NCBI GenBank assembly: GCA_028285265.1
Contig: JANQPX010000053.1
Location: 310,001-374,000 of the forward strand
Source: Geminicoccaceae bacterium
GTDB taxonomy: Bacteria > Pseudomonadota > Alphaproteobacteria > Geminicoccales > Geminicoccaceae
DNA: 64,000 nt
Direction: 5' to 3'
The notes under the pieces were generated by a model. That model was given only the letters and a program-made list of their open reading frames with translations. It did not search any database and was not told the origin of the DNA. Positions 44,247-52,089 of the stretch are shown piece by piece. The number at the start of each line of letters is the position of its first letter. Positions within the stretch are counted from its first letter, which is position 1. Both the position numbers and the translations under genes were made by a program.

Positions 44247-46337
44247 ATGAAACCGCCTGTTGCCAAGATGATCGACCATGCAAGCGAAACTCACGGTCAC
44301 CATCGCATTGATCCGTATGCTTGGCTGAAAAACAAATCCGATCCAGAAGTTACGGCCTATCTCGAAGCGGAAAACCACTATACCGCTACAGAAATGGCCC
44401 ATACAGAGGCCCTGCAACAGACCCTTTATGAGGAGATGGTCGGGCGCATTCAGGAGACGGATCTCTCCGTCCCCGTCAGGATCGAGGGCTATCTCTATTA
44501 TTCCCGAACGGAGGAAGGTCGGCAGTATCCGATTTTTTGCCGTAAGGCGGGTGATGAGCAGGCTGCAGAGGAAATCCTGCTCGATTTAAATGCTGAAGCG
44601 GAGGGATTGGAGTACCTCTCCCTCGGTCTCTTCGAAATCAGTCCGGATCAGCGAATACTTGCCTACTCGCTCGATACAACGGGATCTGAAAGCTATACCC
44701 TCTATTTCAAGGCGTTAGACAGCGGTTCACTGCTCGATGATCGAGTTGAGGGCGTGTCCTATAGTCTTGAATGGGCCAATGATAGCCGAACCGTGTTTTA
44801 CACGGTCGACGATCACGCCAAACGGCCCTATCGCCTGCTTCGCCATGAACTGGGTCAGACCGGCGCTGACACGACGGTGTTCGAAGAACCGGATGAGCTC
44901 TTCAGGGTTGGTGTGTCCAAGACCAAGGATCATGCCTTTCTAATCTTGAGCATTGCCAGCATTGAAACGTCTGAGTGTCGCTTGCTGGATGCAGATCAAC
45001 CGCAGTCGGCATTTCGTTTGATCCAGTCCCGTGAATCAGGACATCGCTATCGAATAGAGCATCGGAACGGCTTGCTTTTTATCTTGAGCAACCGGCATGC
45101 CCCCAACTTCAAGCTGATGACGGCGCCGGTTGGTCAGCCGCAGGAGGAACACTGGACCGAGATGATTCAGCATGATCCCGGCATCATGCTGAATGGTCTC
45201 GACATGTTTGAGGGCTTCCTCGCGATTTATGAGCGTCGAGGGGGACTTCGCTCGATTCGCATCCTGTCGTTTTTGGATGATGACCTAACCGGCACTGCGG
45301 GTTCGCCGCCCTCGACTCATGCCCATGAGATTTTTTTCGAGGAACCGGTTTACACCGTGAGTGGCTCGCAAAACCCCATGTATAAGAGCCGGATTCTACG
45401 CTTCACCTATACCTCGCTGACCACGCCGGCCTCCGTTTATGATTACGATATGGCGACGCATGAGCGCGAGCTTTTGAAGCGTCAACCGGTGCTCGGCTCG
45501 TTCGATGTGGACGACTATGAAAGCGAGCGCCTCTTTGTGACCGCGGAAGATGGCGCCAAAATTCCGGTGTCTGTCGTCTACCGGAAAGGGCTGGAGCGAG
45601 ACCATAGCAGCCCCTGTCTCCTGTATGGTTATGGCGCGTATGGAATGTCGATGGATCCTGGCTTTTCAAGCCACCGTCTATCGCTGCTCGATCGTGGTAT
45701 GGTCTATGCGATTGCTCATATACGAGGCGGCCAGGAGATGGGACGCCAATGGTATGATCAGGGAAAATTTCTGAACAAGAAAAACACCTTCACCGATTTC
45801 ATGGCCGCCGGCCAAGCCTTGATCGATGGTGGTTACACATCGAGTGATCGGTTAGCGATTATGGGCGGCAGTGCTGGCGGACTTCTGGTCGGTGCGGTCC
45901 TCAATATGGCGCCGGACATGATCAAATCCGCTGTCGCAAAGGTGCCGTTCGTCGATGTGATCAACACGATGCTAGACGATAATTTGCCGCTGACGGTGCC
46001 GGAATATGAAGAATGGGGAAATCCGAACGACAAGACCTACTATGAGTACATCCTGAGCTACTCGCCGTACGATAATGTCGAAGGAAAAGCATACCCTCAT
46101 CTTCTGGTGACCGCGGGGCTCAACGATCCGCGTGTTCACTACTGGGAGCCTGCAAAGTGGACAGCGAAGCTGAGGTCGGTCAAAACCGATTCCAATCGTC
46201 TTCTGCTCAAGACCAATATGGGAGCGGGGCATGGCGGTGCGTCTGGTCGCTATGACTCGTTGAGAGAGCTTGCCTTCGATTACGCCTTCATCCTCGACAC
46301 CTTGAATGTCGTAAGCGACCGGGACGATGCGGCTTAG
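44247..46337 (+). CDS. ptrB: Oligopeptidase B (S9 prolyl oligopeptidase family)
   Basis: Serine peptidase of 696 residues that cuts short peptides after basic residues, in the cytoplasm. The N-terminal half is the beta-propeller, starting with HGHHRIDPYAWLKNKSDPEV; the C-terminal half is the alpha/beta hydrolase domain with SVVYRKG, YGAYGMSMDPGFSSHRLSLLDRG, the nucleophile Ser in IMGGSAGGLLVGAVLN, Asp in the GLNDPRVHYWEP segment and the His in NMGAGHGGASGRYD. These are characteristic of oligopeptidase B rather than prolyl oligopeptidase. It runs toward a convergent VOC-protein gene and overlaps its end by four bases. Confidence 0.95.
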   Translation: MKPPVAKMIDHASETHGHHRIDPYAWLKNKSDPEVTAYLEAENHYTATEMAHTEALQQTLYEEMVGRIQETDLSVPVRIEGYLYYSRTEEGRQYPIFCRKAGDEQAAEEILLDLNAEAEGLEYLSLGLFEISPDQRILAYSLDTTGSESYTLYFKALDSGSLLDDRVEGVSYSLEWANDSRTVFYTVDDHAKRPYRLLRHELGQTGADTTVFEEPDELFRVGVSKTKDHAFLILSIASIETSECRLLDADQPQSAFRLIQSRESGHRYRIEHRNGLLFILSNRHAPNFKLMTAPVGQPQEEHWTEMIQHDPGIMLNGLDMFEGFLAIYERRGGLRSIRILSFLDDDLTGTAGSPPSTHAHEIFFEEPVYTVSGSQNPMYKSRILRFTYTSLTTPASVYDYDMATHERELLKRQPVLGSFDVDDYESERLFVTAEDGAKIPVSVVYRKGLERDHSSPCLLYGYGAYGMSMDPGFSSHRLSLLDRGMVYAIAHIRGGQEMGRQWYDQGKFLNKKNTFTDFMAAGQALIDGGYTSSDRLAIMGGSAGGLLVGAVLNMAPDMIKSAVAKVPFVDVINTMLDDNLPLTVPEYEEWGNPNDKTYYEYILSYSPYDNVEGKAYPHLLVTAGLNDPRVHYWEPAKWTAKLRSVKTDSNRLLLKTNMGAGHGGASGRYDSLRELAFDYAFILDTLNVVSDRDDAA

Positions 46338-46717
46338 ATGGCCTCAGCAAAGCAGATGAGATAACCATTTGGGTCGCGAATACCGAGTTCACGAAGGCCA
46401 TATGCTTGGTCTTCTGGCCCCCAAAGCACATCAACCCGCTTGCTGCCAAGCCTATTGGCTTCGTCATTGACATGGTCGACGAAGAGATAGATGACGCCTG
46501 AAAACGCGGGCCGGTCATATCCCTGGAGAGGATCAGAAAAAAACCAGATGCGGGCTGCGCCTTTGGGTCCGTCTCTGCTGACTTCTGCCCAGATTGGCGG
46601 TTCGTCACCCTCCGTCCAACTGCCGGAATGGCGAAAGCCCAGTTGGTCGACATAGAAGTTCAAGGTCTCGGCAACGTTCTGCGTAAAGAGACTTACGGTC
46701 AGCGCCGGTTGTTCCAT
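46334..46717 (-). CDS. VOC/glyoxalase-bleomycin resistance family protein
   Basis: Small protein of 127 residues with the paired beta-alpha-beta-beta-beta fold of the vicinal oxygen chelate family. Seen are LTVSLFTQNVAETLNFYVDQLGF at the start and RELGIRDPNGYLICFAEAI at the end, with the metal-site Glu probably in CFAEAI. The start ATG at 46717 has AAGGGAG 8 bases before; the open frame to 46906 is not part of it. Such proteins bind or detoxify small electrophiles; the substrate cannot be told. Confidence 0.85.
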   Translation of the reverse strand: MEQPALTVSLFTQNVAETLNFYVDQLGFRHSGSWTEGDEPPIWAEVSRDGPKGAARIWFFSDPLQGYDRPAFSGVIYLFVDHVNDEANRLGSKRVDVLWGPEDQAYGLRELGIRDPNGYLICFAEAI

Positions 46718-46860
46718 ACCGCTGCTCCCTTGATCCTTCTGTGCAAAAGCGACATCAAAAATAAACGATACCGCCTCCAGAGCAACGATGGATATGGCGT
46801 GGCCAAGCGATCTCATCGCGATGTTCAAGCGTTGCAACAGCCGTAGCGATTTAAAGATTG

Positions 46861-46910
46861 TCTCATGACAAAATCTACCTATAGTTGAGTTTTCGTGAGA
46901 TCGCATGAGA
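46861..46910. promoter_or_regulatory. Inverted repeat in the CtrA-like gene promoter
   Basis: TCTCATG (46861-46867) and CATGAGA (46904-46910) are exact reverse complements 36 bases apart, and the right arm is preceded by a direct near-copy, CGTGAGATCG. They lie just before the start codon of the CtrA-like gene, possibly a site for its own product or another regulator. Confidence 0.3.
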
Positions 46911-46917
46911 GGTTTCG

Positions 46918-47730
46918 ATGCGCGCGCTTTTGGTCGACGACGACTCGTCCGCTTTCCGGCTGCTGACAGCAGCAGTCCAGTCAGAAAACATGATCATTGA
47001 ACAAGCCGAGACCGGTTCGGACGCGATCGAGATGGCCAAAATCTACGACTTCGACGCGGTGATTTTGGAGCAGGATCTGCCTGATATCGAAGGGCATCGT
47101 TTGGTGCAGCGCATGCGTAACGCCGACATCAAGCTCCCGATCATGATGCTGTCTCGTATCGACCAAAAGCAAGCGACCATCGACGCGCTCAATGCGGGCG
47201 CTGATGATTATATGACAAAGCCATTCGATCGTGAGGAACTGGTCGTTCGTCTCCGCGCCATCATTCGCCGCTCCAAAGGCCATGCTGGTTCGATCGTTCG
47301 CATCGGCCGACTTGCGGTCGATATGAGCGCTAAGACGGTTGAGATTGATGGCAAACCGTTGCAGGCCACAGCCAAGGAGTACGGGATTCTCGAGCTGTTG
47401 GCCTTAAGGCGCGGGATGACCCTGACCAAGGAGAACTTTCTTGACCATCTCTATGGTGGCATGGATGAGCCGGAGCAAAAGGTCATTGACGTGTTCATCT
47501 GCAAGCTCCGAAAGAAGATCGCCGCGATTGCTGGCGACCAGAACCCCATCCGAACCATTTGGGGACGCGGCTATACGCTTGAGGACGAGAAAGGGACGCC
47601 CGGCTTAGCCGAGGCCCGAACGCCTTACTTTGTCGAGGGTGACGGGCCACAAACGGGAACTGTTGACTGGCCTGAGGATCCCCTGACCGAGGTCGATCTT
47701 CTCATCCTTGATCTTCTTAAGGCTGCCTAG
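46918..47730 (+). CDS. CtrA-like response regulator with Glu at the phospho-acceptor position
   Basis: OmpR/PhoB-type response regulator of 270 residues that strongly resembles CtrA, the cell-cycle master regulator of alphaproteobacteria. The receiver has the acidic pocket Asp8/Asp9, Ser79 and Lys101 of TKPF, but position 51, the Asp phosphorylated in CtrA, is Glu (VILEQDLPD; codon GAG at 47068-47070). The DNA-binding domain carries the CtrA hallmark TLTKENFLDHLYGGMDEPEQKVIDVFICKLRKK and the end W-G-R-G-Y. A tail of about 45 residues beyond it is rich in acidic residues and Pro. AGAGG precedes the ATG. It is probably a paralogue acting without phosphorylation, in an always-on state, or regulated otherwise. 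Whether a normal CtrA exists elsewhere cannot be seen. Confidence 0.92.
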   Translation: MRALLVDDDSSAFRLLTAAVQSENMIIEQAETGSDAIEMAKIYDFDAVILEQDLPDIEGHRLVQRMRNADIKLPIMMLSRIDQKQATIDALNAGADDYMTKPFDREELVVRLRAIIRRSKGHAGSIVRIGRLAVDMSAKTVEIDGKPLQATAKEYGILELLALRRGMTLTKENFLDHLYGGMDEPEQKVIDVFICKLRKKIAAIAGDQNPIRTIWGRGYTLEDEKGTPGLAEARTPYFVEGDGPQTGTVDWPEDPLTEVDLLILDLLKAA

Positions 47731-47761
47731 GCAGTCGACCTGTCTATCGGGTCAGGGAGGC

Positions 47762-47777
47762 GGGCAATCTGTTGCCC
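47762..47777 (+). terminator. Stem-loop after CtrA-like gene
   Basis: GGGCAA (47762-47767) pairs perfectly with TTGCCC (47772-47777) around the tetraloop TCTG, 31 bases past the stop. No T-run beyond two T. A moderate terminator candidate. Confidence 0.45.
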
Positions 47778-47875
47778 CTTGGCCACGCGTGTGTCGTTAA
47801 GTTTACCATTTCTTATCGGTGGCTCCTAGTCGAAACACAAATCGAGCACTATCCTGCCCAATCCCTTTCCAGCTC

Positions 47876-47893
47876 CATATCCACGTGGATATG
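47876..47893. promoter_or_regulatory. Perfect 18-base palindrome with CACGTG centre
   Basis: CATATCCAC is immediately followed by its exact reverse complement GTGGATATG. It lies 144 bases before the fasciclin-protein gene in an otherwise featureless 307-base gap after the CtrA-like gene. A dimeric regulator site is the likely meaning. Confidence 0.45.
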
Positions 47894-48037
47894 TTGATGC
47901 TTATAGCCGATCTGTTGCTCGAATGAAGCTGACTAGGTGAGGAAGCTCCTCTGAGACGGCGCAAAGACTTTTTCCAGCGGACCTCTGGCCGCCAAGAGCT
48001 TGAGGGACCTTGGAGCGAACGTGATCAGGAACCGGCC

Positions 48038-50134
48038 ATGTCCGGTTTCGGCGATGATGCTCGTCCGTTCGACGCTGATGGTCCTGACACAGGTGCGCAG
48101 TATGATAGGCTGGACGACGATCCAATGTCGTCAGAAGACTCGCTGTTTCTGGCACCTCGCCTCAAATTTAAAGCTGGGGGGTCTCTTAGTTTAGACGGTG
48201 AGAATCCGGAGCAGTCGACGTTTGAGCCATCCAAGGCTGTGTCGAGGCAGCGCGCTGACGAATTGCCGGACGTCCTGGAGCCGGCATTTTCCGAGACCTT
48301 ACATCCTGTTCCTGATGAGGCTGAAGCGCTCTCATTCCCAATCTCTGGCGTTGTTACTGACGAGGACGGCGTCCTTGAAAACCAGCTCGGCGTTGCAGGC
48401 CGTGAGGACGAGGCGCGTGCGGCAAACGCCATTGCCGACGTCGACGACATCACTTTTGCACCGCTTGAGGTCAATGACGCCACCACCACGCCATCCGGAA
48501 AATTTCCTTCCGTTCGGCCGCTAAATGCCCCGGCGGAAGACTTGGCCTCATTCCGCGACGTTGATGAAGAACGCCCGGTATCGGACGTTCGGTCAAACAC
48601 CCCATCGTCCGCAACTGACGGTGCTCTGGCGGGGCGGGTGCAACGAATCATTGCCGCAAGCGAATCGGGCGCAACCATCAAACGAGCTGATGATGTGCGC
48701 GTGGCGACCAACAGTGCCGACGGCGAGGACATCACGTTTGAGCCGGTCGAGGCGCATGACGTTGCCACAACGCCTCTCGGAGATGTTCGCCCCATCCAGC
48801 CAATGAAGATCACGACCGAGGGCTTGGCTAGGTCCCGTGAGGTGGACGGGGAATCCCTGGGGGTAGCCGTTCCATCCGCCGCCCCATTGCCCGTCACTTA
48901 CGGTGCTCCGGCGAGGCCCACGCAACCGATCATGGGTTCAGCTCAGTCGCTAGGCGTGCTTGTACGAGACCGTGCTCTGAGGGTGGGGAGGGCGATTGTC
49001 GCCACAAGCCGGTCGGTCGTTTCTTCGGTCCATCAGCTGATCATCTTCGGCCAAGCCAAGGCGGTTCGAGGCGGTCACGTTTGTGGGCATGCCTGTGGGC
49101 AGCTTTACCAAAGCCTGCATGTGAAGGCGTCGCAGAGCTGGCCGCATGTTGCATCGGCAGCTCAACGTGCGGTGTTGTCTGTAGCCAGCTCGTTAACGGC
49201 CGGTGCGCAAGCAGCTGCTGAGAAAATGAGCCTCTACCTGGGGCAATCGGTACAATGGCTTAGCGTCGTCATCCACAAAATTGGCCAACGCACCAAGTTG
49301 TTGATTGCTAACCTCGGGCCGAGCCTGGCTAAGACGTCAGGGGGCGGTGTTACCGGTGGGCTAAAAGGAGCATTGCTTCGCTTGCCTTTGAGCCGGCTAG
49401 CCGTTGGTCTCCCATCCTTGGCCTCATCGGGGCTGGGGAGGGGCATGGTGTTGCCCGGGTTCAAACCGGTCCCACGGATGGCTGTTGTCGGGCTTGCTGC
49501 TGCATCGATAGTGATCGGTGTTCTCCTCGCTGCGCAAACCCAATTTACGCCCTCGGCCAGTGCGTCCCTGACCTTTCCGCTACCTGAAAGGCCAGGCAGC
49601 GATAGCCAGACGATTGCCAGCGCTAAGCTCGACGAGAGCGCAGATGCGATCGAGAACATTATCGACTATGTCGCCGGCCAAACGCCGGCCAGTGAGCGTG
49701 AGCTGTTAGCAAACGGGCATTCGATCATCGAAACGGTGGCGGCCATGGATGGCTTCGATGAGTTCGTTCGGGCCGCCAAAACCGTTGATTTGGCCCAAAT
49801 ACTTGCACCCGGCGAGACCTATACCATTTTCCTCCCCAGCGATGAGGCGTTTGCTAAACTTGGCCGTGATGAGGTCGAAGATCTGCTCGATCCAACGGGC
49901 CATGAACGCCTTTTGACCCTGCTCAGCCACCACATCATTCCCGAGCGGGTAACCCTCAATACCCTAAAGAGTAGTAGCCGCCCGCATGTTTCGCTCGCTG
50001 GGCGTGAATTGACCATTGACGGCGGCGGTGAAGCGATCCGAATTGGTGATGTACACATTGTTGATACCGGCCCCGAGGTCGAAAACAGTATCTTTCATGT
50101 GATTAATCGTGTGCTAACTTACCCCGAGTTGTAG
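48038..50134 (+). CDS. Single-pass membrane protein: repeated acidic N-terminal region, extracytoplasmic fasciclin (FAS1) domain
   Basis: Protein of 698 residues. Residues 1-300 are polar and acidic and contain two similar segments about 94 residues apart (starting DITFAPLEVND at 137 and DITFEPVEAHD at 231), with a weaker TFEP echo at 61. Residues 305-480 are Ala/Ser-rich and basic. One membrane helix follows (481-500, MAVVGLAAASIVIGVLLAAQ), a Pro/Ser linker, then a FAS1 domain (about 561-697) with the H1-like box YTIFLPSDEAFAKL and the H2-like box DVHIVDTGPEVENSIFHVINRVL. FAS1 proteins mediate adhesion or surface interactions. The N-in orientation with such a large inside part is unusual. 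AGGA lies 9 bases before the ATG. No co-transcribed neighbour. Confidence 0.85.
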   Translation: MSGFGDDARPFDADGPDTGAQYDRLDDDPMSSEDSLFLAPRLKFKAGGSLSLDGENPEQSTFEPSKAVSRQRADELPDVLEPAFSETLHPVPDEAEALSFPISGVVTDEDGVLENQLGVAGREDEARAANAIADVDDITFAPLEVNDATTTPSGKFPSVRPLNAPAEDLASFRDVDEERPVSDVRSNTPSSATDGALAGRVQRIIAASESGATIKRADDVRVATNSADGEDITFEPVEAHDVATTPLGDVRPIQPMKITTEGLARSREVDGESLGVAVPSAAPLPVTYGAPARPTQPIMGSAQSLGVLVRDRALRVGRAIVATSRSVVSSVHQLIIFGQAKAVRGGHVCGHACGQLYQSLHVKASQSWPHVASAAQRAVLSVASSLTAGAQAAAEKMSLYLGQSVQWLSVVIHKIGQRTKLLIANLGPSLAKTSGGGVTGGLKGALLRLPLSRLAVGLPSLASSGLGRGMVLPGFKPVPRMAVVGLAAASIVIGVLLAAQTQFTPSASASLTFPLPERPGSDSQTIASAKLDESADAIENIIDYVAGQTPASERELLANGHSIIETVAAMDGFDEFVRAAKTVDLAQILAPGETYTIFLPSDEAFAKLGRDEVEDLLDPTGHERLLTLLSHHIIPERVTLNTLKSSSRPHVSLAGRELTIDGGGEAIRIGDVHIVDTGPEVENSIFHVINRVLTYPEL

Positions 50135-50254
50135 CAGCGGTGCGATTTGCACGCAGCACGACCCCTTGATCAACAGTTCCATCAATGACAACGTGTAGCC
50201 AAGGCAGCTGCAGCTTCGCGGCGTCGCCCAACAGCTTTCAGGGAGTCTGAACTA

Positions 50255-51355
50255 ATGAGAACCAGGTTTTTGTCGGTGGCGGCTGGTGTAGCCGCTAGTG
50301 CTATGATGGCGACGTCTGTGTTCGCGCAAGAGGTGACTATCCGCGTCCAGTCTGTGATTCCGGCGAAGGCGGACGAAGTTCACATGTTGAACGAATTCGC
50401 CCAGGATGTCAGCGATTTGACCAATGGTGAGGTCAAGATCGAAGTCCTGCCTGCGGGCGCCGTGGTTGGTGTTCAGGAGACTCTCGACGCGGTTGACAAG
50501 GGATTGATCGAAGGTGGCTTTGCCTGGACGCATTATTGGTCAGGCAAACATCCGGCTGCCATGCTGTTTGGCTCGCCGGTTGCAGGCGCAGGTGTGGGTA
50601 TCGACAACATCGCCTTCCTTTCGTGGTTTCAGTATGGTGGGGGCAAGGAACTCTATGACCGTCTCTGGAGCGAAATGGGCGTCAACGTAAAGGGCTTCAT
50701 GTTACAGCCCGTTGGCCCTGAAGCGCTTGGCTGGTTTAAAGAGCCGATTGCGTCCATGGATGACTTCCGGAAATATCGCTTCCGGACACCTCCCGGAATC
50801 CCAGGCCAGACCTATAATGACATTGGCGTCGCCGCGGTTGCTATGGGCGGTGGCGATATTCTTCCCGCGCTGGAAAAGGGCACGATCGATGCAGCCGAGT
50901 GGTGCTGCCCGAAACCAGATAGCGTGTTCGGTTTCCAAAAGGTCCTGAAGCACTACTATCTGCAGGGACTGCATCAGGTGGTTGTCAACGCTGACCTTTA
51001 TATCAATGGCGACGTGTATGAAGGCTTGAGTGATCACCAAAAGAAGGCGCTTGAGGTCGCTGCCAATGCCTCGCTTTCCAAAGCGATGAGCTATCGCATC
51101 TACGAAAACGGCAAGGCGTTGAAGGATCTCACCGAAAACCATGGTGTTCAGTTGCATGATACGCCGGCTGACTACTTCACAGAGTATATGAACGCTGCGC
51201 GTGCATCGCTCGAGAAGAATGCTGCGGAGAACGAGTTCTTCGCCGAGGTCTGGAACTCGCAGAAAGAATTTGCGGAGATCGCCGTTCCTTTCTGGGCAGG
51301 CGCACAGACGTCGAATGCTAACCTTGGCAAGGCATTCGCTGACAGCCTCAAATAG
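50255..51355 (+). CDS. dctP: TRAP transporter substrate-binding protein (DctP family, TakP-like)
   Basis: Periplasmic receptor of 366 residues for a carboxylate, with a Sec signal ending VFA. The core has PAGAVVGVQETLDAVDKGLIEGGFAWTHYW, the Arg strand KYRFRTPPGIPGQTYNDIG and GGGDILPALEKGTIDAAEWCCP, the last resembling the 2-oxo-acid-binding receptor TakP of Rhodobacter. AGGGAG stands before the ATG. It is followed by a hairpin and then the two TRAP membrane subunits. A 2-oxo acid or sugar-acid ligand is plausible given the rest of the window. Confidence 0.91.
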   Translation: MRTRFLSVAAGVAASAMMATSVFAQEVTIRVQSVIPAKADEVHMLNEFAQDVSDLTNGEVKIEVLPAGAVVGVQETLDAVDKGLIEGGFAWTHYWSGKHPAAMLFGSPVAGAGVGIDNIAFLSWFQYGGGKELYDRLWSEMGVNVKGFMLQPVGPEALGWFKEPIASMDDFRKYRFRTPPGIPGQTYNDIGVAAVAMGGGDILPALEKGTIDAAEWCCPKPDSVFGFQKVLKHYYLQGLHQVVVNADLYINGDVYEGLSDHQKKALEVAANASLSKAMSYRIYENGKALKDLTENHGVQLHDTPADYFTEYMNAARASLEKNAAENEFFAEVWNSQKEFAEIAVPFWAGAQTSNANLGKAFADSLK

Positions 51356-51394
51356 CAGCGGCGCATTGCGCGCTGCATAACCTTTTCGGTGGTT

Positions 51395-51416
51395 CGGGTG
51401 GCCTTTGCGCCACCCG
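51395..51416 (+). terminator. Stem-loop after TRAP binding-protein gene
   Basis: CGGGTGGC (51395-51402) pairs perfectly with GCCACCCG (51409-51416) around the loop CTTTGC, 40 bases past the stop and 66 before the small permease gene. As in the ABC operons, it probably raises the relative level of binding protein. Confidence 0.6.
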
Positions 51417-51481
51417 GGTTACCTTCGGCTGACGTTGGGAGCCAGACGCGCTCTCGCGATAACTGAAGTGGTCGTGTCCAT

Positions 51482-52087
51482 ATGGCTGAAGAGCCCAGCA
51501 ATCTCGATATTTCGGATGAGCTGATCGCAGAACGTCGAAGCGGTGCGCCAGGGGATCTACCTTGGAACATGCGGCCCTGGATGCGAACGACGATCACTGC
51601 ACTGGACACGATCAGCCTTTGGGTCGGGCGAATCGCCTGCCTGTTGTTGGTCCCGCTGATTGTTGCCATGGTTTGGGAGGTCGTTGCGCGGAAGGTGTTC
51701 ATTGCCCCGACATTCTGGGCCTACGACACCTCGCGCATGCTTGCCGGCGCCTTATTCATGCTCGGTGCAGGCTATGCTCTGATGCGTGGCGTGCACATTC
51801 GCGCAGATTTTCTCTATCGACTTTGGCGTCCGGAGACCCAAGCGAAAGTCGATGCGTTCCTATACATCGTCCTGTTCTTCCCTGGCATGTTGTTCTTTTT
51901 CTACATCGCAGCCGACTACACTTGGTCGGCCTGGCTCAAATGGGAGCGGTCGATGGACACGGCCTGGATGGCACCGGTCGCGCCCGCGCGAACCGCCATG
52001 CCTCTCGGCGCACTCTTTTTGATCCTTCAGGGCATCTCAGAGTTCCTGAAATGTCTCTACACCATCCAACATAATCGGTGGCCATAG
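51482..52087 (+). CDS. dctQ: TRAP transporter small permease (DctQ)
   Basis: Membrane subunit of 201 residues. A charged N terminus of about 50 residues precedes four helices, the first from LWVGRIACLLLVPLIVAMVWEVVARKVF, a typical DctQ pattern with the W-E-V-V-x-R-x-V-F motif. RGVHIRADFLY lies between helices 2 and 3, as usual. It pairs with the large permease, whose gene starts two bases after its stop. Confidence 0.91.
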   Translation: MAEEPSNLDISDELIAERRSGAPGDLPWNMRPWMRTTITALDTISLWVGRIACLLLVPLIVAMVWEVVARKVFIAPTFWAYDTSRMLAGALFMLGAGYALMRGVHIRADFLYRLWRPETQAKVDAFLYIVLFFPGMLFFFYIAADYTWSAWLKWERSMDTAWMAPVAPARTAMPLGALFLILQGISEFLKCLYTIQHNRWP

Positions 52088-52089
52088 CG

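Noticed and set aside
47790..47815. Possible CtrA box (TTAA-N7-TTAA) after the CtrA-like gene
   Set aside because: Only the first TTAA is present; the second half reads ATTT, so the match is not better than chance.
48025..48897. 290-codon minus-strand frame rich in Ser, Arg and Pro
   Set aside because: Antisense to the repeated region of the fasciclin protein; composition is typical of a shadow frame.
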